A stretch of DNA of 64,000 bases from Notamacropus eugenii (Eukaryota > Chordata > Mammalia > Diprotodontia > Macropodidae): contig NC_092874.1 in assembly GCF_028372415.1 (NCBI RefSeq), forward strand, positions 55,651,865 through 55,715,864. Reading direction: 5' to 3'. The position numbers were made by a program, and so were the translations under genes. The notes beneath the pieces were generated by a model. That model did not search any database and was not told the DNA's origin. It saw nothing but the letters and a program-made list of their open reading frames with translations. Positions 56,583-64,000 of the stretch are shown here, piece by piece; the first letter of the stretch is position 1; every line of letters starts with the position of its first letter.

Positions 56583-57849
56583 AGTCTCTGTTAAGAAGAA
56601 TTATGAATTTTGCTCTCCTTGAGCTTGATGTTTAGATTTATTTAACAAAAATCAAAATAAAATCTCTAACAAAACAAATTAGGCAAGGTCAGGGGAGAGG
56701 CATGGGTCAATGTTACACTGCCTAGCACACCTGAAGAAAAAGAAAGTTCTCTTAAACAGAGCTCTTATTCTAAACTATACAATGAAGGTTTTCATCGGTA
56801 GTTATTGTGCTTTTTATTGGTGCTACTGATCCAGACATCATTCCCAGCAGGTTTTCACTTCAAAAGTTTTGCCTCCCTGAACATCTATATAAACTGCAGG
56901 TTTAAGTTGGTAAAGAATTTAACCCCACATTGTACCAAAAATACAGTGGACCTTCCTAATCCCAGTTGGCAAGTAGTGTTGTAGGAATCCTACATTTACT
57001 GGTGTCTCATCTAAAGTTGTAATGCAGATTAAACCTGGACAAGTCTATTTTCACTGATTTAATTAAATTAATTTAAATTTAATTAATTAAATTTCACTGA
57101 ATTTCTGACTGAAACTTGGCATTTTCTTCAGTTATTTAAAAATGTTATTCTGTTAATGTATCCATAAGTTTCACCAGATAGGCAAACGGGTCTATGATGC
57201 AAAAAAGGTTAAGAACTACTACAGATAATTGGATTTTAGCCAAGCTGTTCTTGTGAACAGAATAGAGTGATATAGTCCAGACCATAGTACTAATATTTAA
57301 TAACAGTAATAGCTAACATAGCACCTACTAGGTGCCAGGCACTGTGCTAAGTATTTTATAATATATCCTTGTCCTCAGAACAGTCCTGCAAGGTAGCTGC
57401 TATTATCCCTGTTCTACAGATGTGGAAATTATGCAGACTGAAATGAAGTGACTTGCCTTGGATCCCACAGCTAGTGTCTGAAGCTATGTTAGAACTCAGC
57501 ACCATGGCCACTGTGGCCTAGCCGGCACCTTCAGTCCCCAGCACTTACTAAAAGCTAAAAGCTTATGTGATCGGTAGCCTACAGAAGTTACACAAGGTAG
57601 TCTTTTTGTGCACACAGCTTCTCATGTACAGTGTGGGCATTTTGTATGTTCATACAATGTCTTTATACTGATGAAAATACAGAGTTGGATAACACCATTT
57701 TCATAGTGAGGCAAACAGATTAAGTGATTTGCTCAGGGTCACACAGCTAATAAGTAATGGAGGCTGGATTTGAATTCAGATCTTACTAACTCCACCTAGT
57801 ATAATTATTTTCAAAACTTGTGCAAAGTCATGCCCTAAAGAACAGTCAT

Positions 57850-58835
57850 CAATAGTTCAGTATCAGCTTAGAAGGAGTTCTTGTTTGGAGTGTCCCAAGG
57901 ACCTTGGTTTAGACTTTTGCTGTGTAACATTTTTATTAAAAACTTGGTTAAAGCTACAGCTTGCATGTATGTGACTCCATGCTTGGAGGGGTTAGTTAGG
58001 ATGATGGATGACAGACACCAAAGCAATTCTGATTAGCTGGAAGATTGAGCCAAATTTAATAAAAAGAATAAGTGGTTATATTTGGGCTCAAAAATGACAT
58101 AACCATTATGGCATTTTGGGAAACTTTTGCCAAAATCCTTTCCTAGTAAATTAAAAAAAAAACAAAACCTTATGCTGTTGGCTAATTCCCGAAGTAGATA
58201 ATAGTAAAGGGAACCAGCATTTATTAAGCACCTGCTGTGTGCCAGGTATTGTGCTGTGTGTTTTCATAAGCATCTCATCTGATCTCAAAAATTACAAGAT
58301 GGAGAGGTATGTCTAGAGAAGCTCATCTCAAAAAGATCTAGGGTTTTTAGTGAATTGCATGCTCAATCTATGGCAATGTGATATTGCAGTGTGTGCGTGT
58401 ATTTTTTCCCTCAGCAGTATTTAACAGAGGCATGTTGTCCAGTATTAGGGAGATAATGGTCTTGTTCAGTTCTGTGTACTATATTTTAGAAAGAGCACTG
58501 ATGTCCAGTGGAATATGACCAAGATGGTAAAGGACCTTGAGCTGATGCTGTATAGAATCAGGAGGAGGAAAATGGAATGTTTAGGCTGGAGATGAATGTT
58601 GACATGATAGCTGTCCTCCAGTACCTCACGGTTGTCATGTGGGGGGGAGGGGGAGAATTAGAGAAGCAGTGGTTCGAACAGGTCTGATTAAACTTCCTAA
58701 CGAGATTAGAGCTATTCAAATACACAGTGGGCTTCCGAGAAGGTAGTATGGATTTCCTCTCCATGAAGGACTCTTACTTAGGTTTGTGTTGTTAAATGTT
58801 CTCTGAGGTCCTGTTCCAAACCTGGGATTCTGAGA
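57850..58835 (+). mobile_element. CR1/L3-type LINE, sense, interrupted
   Basis: 'gagtgtcccaaggaccttgg' and 'tgtaacatttttattaaaaa' are degraded reverse transcriptase sequence (consensus like VPQGSVLGPLLFNIFIND). 'ggttatatttgggctcaaaa' follows, and after a MIR-like insert 'ttgttcagttctgtgtacta' and 'aggtcctgttccaaacctgg'. Very old and much broken. A further CR1/L3 piece lies at 59150-59410. Confidence 0.6.
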
Positions 58836-59484
58836 CTTTAAGCTCCTGGAATCGAAGTGACATGGCAGCCAAAATGCTAAAGGGATGTGAGGTTTCAATA
58901 ACAGAATGAAGCCAGTAATGGTTTTATCATCCTCAGCTCAGGCCAGATGATGTATATCTTAGCAAGGACATTGACTGTGTTGAGGAAGTTAACTAGGATC
59001 TAGACGTGACATAGACCTTAGGCAAGTCACTTTACCTCTGCCTTCAGTTTCTTCATTTGTAAAACTAAGGGGCTTGAACTGAATAACCTCTAAGCTTCCT
59101 TCTAACTGAGGATCACAGATTTAAAGTCATACAGGAATTGATTAAAACAACAGGGAATTTCATCCTGAAAAAGCTTCATATTTAAGGGGAATATGATAGT
59201 TATCTTCAGATATTTGAAGGACAGTTATAACAAAGAGGCATTGACCAATATGTGAATCAACAGATTCCAGGGAATAAAAAAAAGCTTCCTCCCAATTAGA
59301 ACTGTCCAGAAATAGAACTGGCATAGAGGCATTGGGTCTCCCTCCACCAGGAGGTCTTCAAGCAGAGGCCGTGTGACCACTTCAGATTTTGGGGAGGACT
59401 TTCTTACTTTGGGCAGGGGTGAGGTTAGAATGCCCTTGAAGGTCTTTAGGATGTTCAGGCTTCTGCTAATCACCTTATCTTTAC

Positions 59485-59655
59485 CTCTACTACAAACGTG
59501 TCGATAATATGATCCTGAGGCAGAAACCAGTGGGCTACTTCCTCTTCATTCATCACTGGGGCAAGATGAAACTGCTTCAGATAGTTGTTAATTAATTCTT
59601 GCACAGCTTTGATGTCTCTTGGCTCCATCGCTCTCAAACCTGAAGTCTTTGTGAC
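59485..59655 (-). CDS. NMT2: NMT2 coding exon (inter-domain region)
   Basis: 171 nt, phase 0 at both ends. Minus-strand donor 'gtaaag'; the acceptor is taken as 'aataacaag', with its pyrimidine tract about 12 bp further upstream. It reads [20 protein letters not shown], then [20 protein letters not shown] and [17 protein letters not shown]. '[15 protein letters not shown]' is strongly conserved in NMT2. The four exons in the window give about 165 residues, the last third of the roughly 498-residue enzyme. NMT2 transfers myristate from myristoyl-CoA to N-terminal glycines of cytosolic proteins. Confidence 0.93.
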
Positions 59656-61920
59656 CTTGTTATTGTGACAGCAAAAAAATAATCACATGTTAAATTCAAG
59701 AGGGGTAAAAGTAGGCTACAGCACACAGTGGGTAATTTGTTAAATTCTAGAGCAGGATACACATAAAGCAGCCTTATTTATTGTCTCCCTTTGGATAGCC
59801 TTTAGTCAGTAATTCCTATAACCCAGTTACTTAAATGTTAACACATATCCAAAAGGGATATTCCAAGGTGAATGGAACCAGATGCCAAGAACGTTAATAG
59901 TACATTGGAAAAAGCCACAGATATCCAGCCATTAATTCAATGCTAGGGCATTCATAATGTTTCCGTACTGCTATTCTGCTTTTGGGAAAAATTCATGTGC
60001 ACTGACTGCTGAGCATTGTTTGAGGCAGAATCCCTCATAAGAGGCAGTACTGTGAGCTGCATAAAGAAAGCAGAAGAATCTAGGAGGGAAGAAAAATACA
60101 TGATTCATTTTGGTTTCTTGGAAAATTCAAACTCATTCAACAGAAACAGAAGCATGGAGTTTACTCAGTCTGCCTCTTAGATCTATTGGTAGCTAATTAT
60201 TTGAGCAAGCTTCTGGGCCTGGAGACTTTAACAGGAAGGAAAATAGCTGAGAATGGCTGTCAGGGTAGTAATTACATTCAACAATGTCTGAGTTTCTGAT
60301 TAAGATAGAAATAAGATCTCTACCCCCGTCCCCTCAGAACAGTTCCAAAACTATCTCCTCCTCTTCTCTTGAAAAATTCCAAAGACTTAGATTCTTAATT
60401 ATTTTGGAATGTCAGATAATATATTCAAGATACAGTTCATTGCAATTCAACTTTTACTCAATGGCATCTAAACTAGGTGAAAGGATTGTTTTTATGTAAA
60501 ACTAGGTATTGTATCGATCAATATAATTGTCATAAAATTTAATTCAGTAAACATTAAGTGCCAATCTATGTCAGGCACAGAAACTACATAGCATAATATA
60601 GCCAGGCATCTAATACTGCTCTATAGTTAAGAGACACTGAGTTTGACTCCTGGTTCTGAAACTTACTGCATGACTATAGATGTCATTTTATCTCTGCCTC
60701 AATTTCCTCATCAGTAAACTAGAGAATAATACTTGGACAACCTACTTCAGTGTTGTCATAAGGAAAGTGTTTTGTGCAAATTTTCATTATCAGACAACCC
60801 TTGACTTCACAAACAACCCAAGATATGTGAGTAGCTTCTTTCTGCCTAGCTTTTCCAGTAGTGGAGGGAGGAAGGAAGAAGCTACGCAAAGTAGGAACAC
60901 TTTGGGGAGGTGACATTCCAGGTAGAGCTCACCTCCCTGAGTGCTAAGTGCCATGCTGAAAAATAATTTTTGTTATATTGTCTGAATTTGTTCCATATAA
61001 CTTGCCTGAAATCCTAAAAATTAAAGATTCATTTGGATCTTTTTGTACAAAAAAATCTTTTTGTAAAAGAAATATTTAGGAAGGTATTTAAGGGGCTACA
61101 TCCCAAGAACTTGATTCATTTGAACCTGACTGATTTCTACCTGACATCTGAGAATCACTCTAAGGAATTAATAATTTTGTTTGGAGCAAGAGGCAGGGGG
61201 GTCACAGTGGGGAATGTAAGAAGGAAAATGAAGATTCTGAGTCTGGGAGGGAGGGAAGAATGTAGGAGGTGAGAGTGCTGAAGATAAGACTTCATCTTAT
61301 TTTAAAATTTGGTCTAGTTGGGCCCTCTAGGTGGGAAGAGGGATGAAAATCCTGCCTTTTCTTCCTATGGTATTACATGGCCTTACTCCAAATATTCTTA
61401 TTTCAGATTATTACTGAGGTTTCTATACATTAGGGTTTAAAAGGCTTTTGAAGTCTGGCTCAGCAACCTAATTAGCATTTATAACATCATTCTACATTGA
61501 ATTTATTTTGTGTTCCAAAAAATTACGTTTTTAACATAACCCTTTTATAAGTTGGGGACTACTGATTCTCAAATATAAGACCAAGATGTATTCCTGCCCC
61601 ACAAAAGTTGATATGTTATTTTCACCAGAGAATATCAGAGAATTCAGTGTCTTCTTGGCCAGCAGGCTCCCTCTTGTGAACTTGTGATCAAAGTTTGGTA
61701 GCTGTGTTCTTGTCCTTTGATTTAATACCCCAAAGAATGAGTGTAAAGTGGATTCTTAGAGTAGCCTCATTTTTTTATGAAGGAACTAGAAACTAGGAGC
61801 TTACTGTTTTGAAAGACTTAGAACAAAAAGGATTAAGGACATATTGAACTTAAGACTATTGCTCCTCCTGGCTCACTAACCTTGAGACCCATAAACCCAT
61901 AAAGGAGCTGAAAGAGACTA

Positions 61921-62002
61921 TATAGGATGTCCCCAAAGTCTTAATCTAGTTTTAAGCTATTAAAGATAAAAATGACATGAAGACTTTGGGGACTGCCTAT
62001 AT
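61921..62002. mobile_element. Mariner-like MITE, about 80 bp
   Basis: Inverted ends 'ataggatgtccccaaagtct' and 'agactttggggactgcctat' flank a short A/T-rich centre, and TA dinucleotides lie at both edges, as expected for mariner/Tc1 target duplication. The element is almost all inverted repeat. Confidence 0.75.
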
Positions 62003-62516
62003 TTCTTTCTTGAAAAACAATAATTTAACTTCAAAGTTTTAAGCAACACTTTAACTAAAATGGTGGATTTTTATAGGCTATAGAGAATTGTATGATTACA
62101 TATTCAGTGTAAGAATATGAATTCTTATACAGTTGATATTTTATGACAATACTGTCCATCTTTGTTCTGGAAAGTCATTTATAAATATGTACCTCTATCG
62201 AGTCAGAAGACCACACTGGTTATCTTTACCTTTGAAAGCGAGACCAACTTTTAAAATATTAAAGCATTTTCATACTCTAAATTCTAAAGAAAAAAAGTAT
62301 GGATTTGCAAATATTATCACATGAAATATTGCGCATTTATGTCCAAATGCTACTAGTCAGTCAAAAAACATTTGTTAAATTCCTGTTGTATGGCAGGTAC
62401 TGTGCTAAGCACTAAGGATATAAGGAGGGCAAAGAATAGTTCCTTCACCCAAGAAGCTCATAGTTTAATTGGGAAAATCCTTGCAAACAGCTGTATACAA
62501 ACAAACTACTTCACAT

Positions 62517-62523
62517 ACATGTA

Positions 62524-62554
<31 letters not shown>

Positions 62555-62562
62555 GTATGTGT
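62517..62562 (+). repeat. (TATG)n / (TG)n microsatellite
   Basis: 'tgtgtgtgtgtgtatgtatg' and similar units directly before the RTE-like LINE fragment. It may come from the target or from the edge of the insertion. Confidence 0.9.
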
Positions 62563-62881
62563 ATAAGGTCTCTCTTGAAAACTCTGGATTTGACTGTGCA
62601 ACATGGGAGACCCTGGCACAGGACCACTCAGCCTGGCATGCCCACATCAGAAAAGCTGCTATACTCTCTGAGCAAAGCAGAATTGAGATAGCACAAAGTA
62701 AATGTAAGATGCGCATATTTGAAGTATCCACCTCAAATGTTCAGGTGGACTAAATGCCCAACCTGTGGTAGAGCATTCCAAACTTGTATTGGTCTGATCA
62801 GCCACAGTTGGACACACTGAAATTTCACTTTATCATGGTGATGTCATTTTGGTCCTCTTTGAAGATGAAGGACAACAACCA

Positions 62882-62885
<4 letters not shown>
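62563..62885 (+). mobile_element. RTE-like LINE 3' end
   Basis: Second copy of the 16125 family: 'tgcaacatgggagaccctgg', 'ctcagcctggcatgcccaca', 'gcccaacctgtggtagagca', 'ctgatcagccacagttggac', 'gatgaaggacaacaacc'. It reads as 'WETLAQDHSAWHAHIRKAAI' followed by a zinc-finger-like remnant. It is 5'-truncated and ends in (ATAC)/(CA) repeats. Confidence 0.75.
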
Positions 62886-62913
<28 letters not shown>

Positions 62914-62925
62914 GTATGTATATGA
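62886..62925 (+). repeat. (ATAC)n then (CA)n tail
   Basis: 'aatacatacatacacacaca' follows the conserved tail 'gacaacaacc' directly, parallel to the (ACCA)n tail of the copy at 16125. Confidence 0.9.
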
Positions 62926-64000
62926 TAAATTGGAGATAATCAGCAGAAAGTGGGCACAAACATTAAGGGAGGGTGGGAAAGGCAGAATTGAAGCTGAAGC
63001 TCAGTGGAAGCCAGGGAAGTGAAGGGATAGGAGAGAGAATCATCCTGGTATGAGGCATAGCCAGTGAAAATGTATGACTTAGTACATGCCTAAGTAGTAT
63101 GACTTAGTATGAAATATCTTATCACTGGATCACAGTGTATGACTGGGGAGTAAAGTATTGTAAGAAGATGAGAAACATATGAGGGGCTTTGAATGACAAA
63201 GAGAACATTTTATATTTGATTCTGGAGGTGGTAAGGAGCTACTGGTATTTACTGAAATGGAGGAGATAGTTGTGGTGGTGTGTGCCATGGTCAGACCTGA
63301 GCTCATGGAAAATCAGTTTGACAGTTGAATGGAGGATGGGCTAAATTGTAGAGAGGCTTGAGGCCAAGTGACCAGCCAAATACATCCTGCTAATATGTTT
63401 TTTTAAAAACTTTCATTTCATAGGTAGAAAAAATCCATGTTAAAATTATGTAAGTGACTTGAACATCCTTATTCACAATATTCTCTTCCTATCAGATCAG
63501 TTTGTACACAAAATCTGCCAGTCAGCATTCTTAAAAAGGCAAACTTCTAGAAACTCGAAGCTAGATGACTTCAATTGTAAATAAAATGATACTTGAACAT
63601 CAGGGAAAATTGATTTATTCTGTCAAGGGCAAATATTTTTCTAGAATGCCCCCATCAGTAATTTTTAGTGTATAGTGCTAGAAAGGTTTTTAATTACTAA
63701 GGCCATCATACTGTTTGCATGTTTTCAGACCCTCCAAGGAGACTATAATAGGGTAATATCTCCTAAGTATGATTCACTGTGCTTGTTTATTTAGAATATA
63801 AAGAGTAGAAGTTCAAAACTTACAGCTATGAGATGGATGAGGGAAGACTAACCTACACAATAATTCCTGGGGGGAACTGTAGGGGGTCTATTGAACTGTA
63901 AGGTCAGTGACTCAGAAGTCTAACACAGGAGTCAGAAAAAGCTAATGTTGTCCTACATTGCATTAAGAAAAACCCAAAGTCCAGTATATAGTTTCCACAT

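Larger units (their letters stand above)
55113..59484 (-). other. NMT2: NMT2 intron of 4.4 kb, repeat-rich
   Basis: Contains a CORE-SINE sense copy (56338-56582), a DNA-transposon-like piece (57100-57225), antisense SINEs (57295-57510 and 57680-57800), CR1/L3 LINE pieces (57850-58835 and 59150-59410), a MIR-like insert (58205-58300) and a sense MIR (58960-59105). 55120-56330 and 56590-57090 show nothing recognisable beyond A-rich runs. Confidence 0.6.
62355..63370 (-). mobile_element. L2-type LINE 3' region, antisense, split by an RTE-like LINE end
   Basis: The left part (62355-62520) reads 'acatttgttaaattcctgtt', 'gtgctaagcactaaggatat', 'ttcacccaagaagctcatag'. The right part resumes at about 62925 ('ataaattggagataatcagc') and continues to 63370 ('gaggtggtaaggagctactg', 'ggaaaatcagtttgacagtt'). 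The order is the same as in 38655-39450. The interruption is the RTE-like fragment with its microsatellites. Confidence 0.65.
59656..64000 (-). other. NMT2: NMT2 intron continuing past the window edge
   Basis: I looked for the next upstream NMT2 exon (expected words such as CRYWHRSLN) and did not find it, so this is taken as intron. Repeats: sense MIR 60590-60760, mariner-like MITE 61921-62002, and L2-type LINE 62355-63370 with an RTE-like LINE end inserted. 59660-60580, 60770-61910 and 63380-64000 show nothing recognisable. Confidence 0.55.

Noticed and set aside
59656-64000. Search for further NMT2 exons on the minus strand
   Set aside because: No stretch with conserved NMT words and splice sites was found; taken as intron.

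Overview
The window looks like nuclear DNA of a marsupial (metatherian) mammal. Two things point there. The split genes are clearly mammalian orthologues: OLAH, ACBD7, RPP38 and NMT2, in the order and orientations I recall from human chromosome 10p13. The repeats are a marsupial mix: L1 and ORF1-only HAL1-type LINEs, L2, CR1/L3, an RTE-like LINE with SINEs that share its tail, and many CORE-SINEs. I cannot name the species.

Layout. 1-14.6 kb is repeat-dense, with nested L1 insertions at 1-3 kb and a nearly complete HAL1-type LINE at 8.6-11.6 kb. 14.6-23.4 kb (+) holds the last five coding exons of OLAH, the medium-chain thioesterase that releases fatty acids from fatty acid synthase; its 5' exons were not found. 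25.7-36.6 kb (-) holds all of ACBD7, an 88-residue acyl-CoA-binding protein in four coding exons. The first exon codes only Met-Ser-Leu-Gln and lies in a CpG-rich promoter region. 37-45 kb is intergenic: L2, L1, SINEs and a probable solo LTR. 45.3-48.9 kb (+) holds RPP38, with a CpG-island promoter carrying a strong RFX X-box, a non-coding first exon and one uninterrupted 279-codon coding exon. 52.8-59.7 kb (-) holds the last four coding exons of NMT2 (N-myristoyltransferase 2), including the six-residue final exon; the rest of NMT2 lies beyond the right edge.

OLAH and ACBD7 converge tail to tail, ACBD7 and RPP38 diverge, and RPP38 and NMT2 converge. OLAH, ACBD7 and NMT2 all handle fatty acyl groups (release, acyl-CoA carriage, myristate transfer), while RPP38 is an RNase P/MRP subunit. 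That common theme may be chance.

I found no new multi-gene system. The points most worth a second look are the tandem monomers at the 5' end of the HAL1-type element, an apparent HAL1/L1 chimera at the left edge, a 124-bp near-identical tandem duplication in an OLAH intron, and the promoter and exon architecture of RPP38, ACBD7 and NMT2. Exon ends were read by eye from splice signals and remembered orthologue sequences. Repeat family names come from recall, not from a library search.
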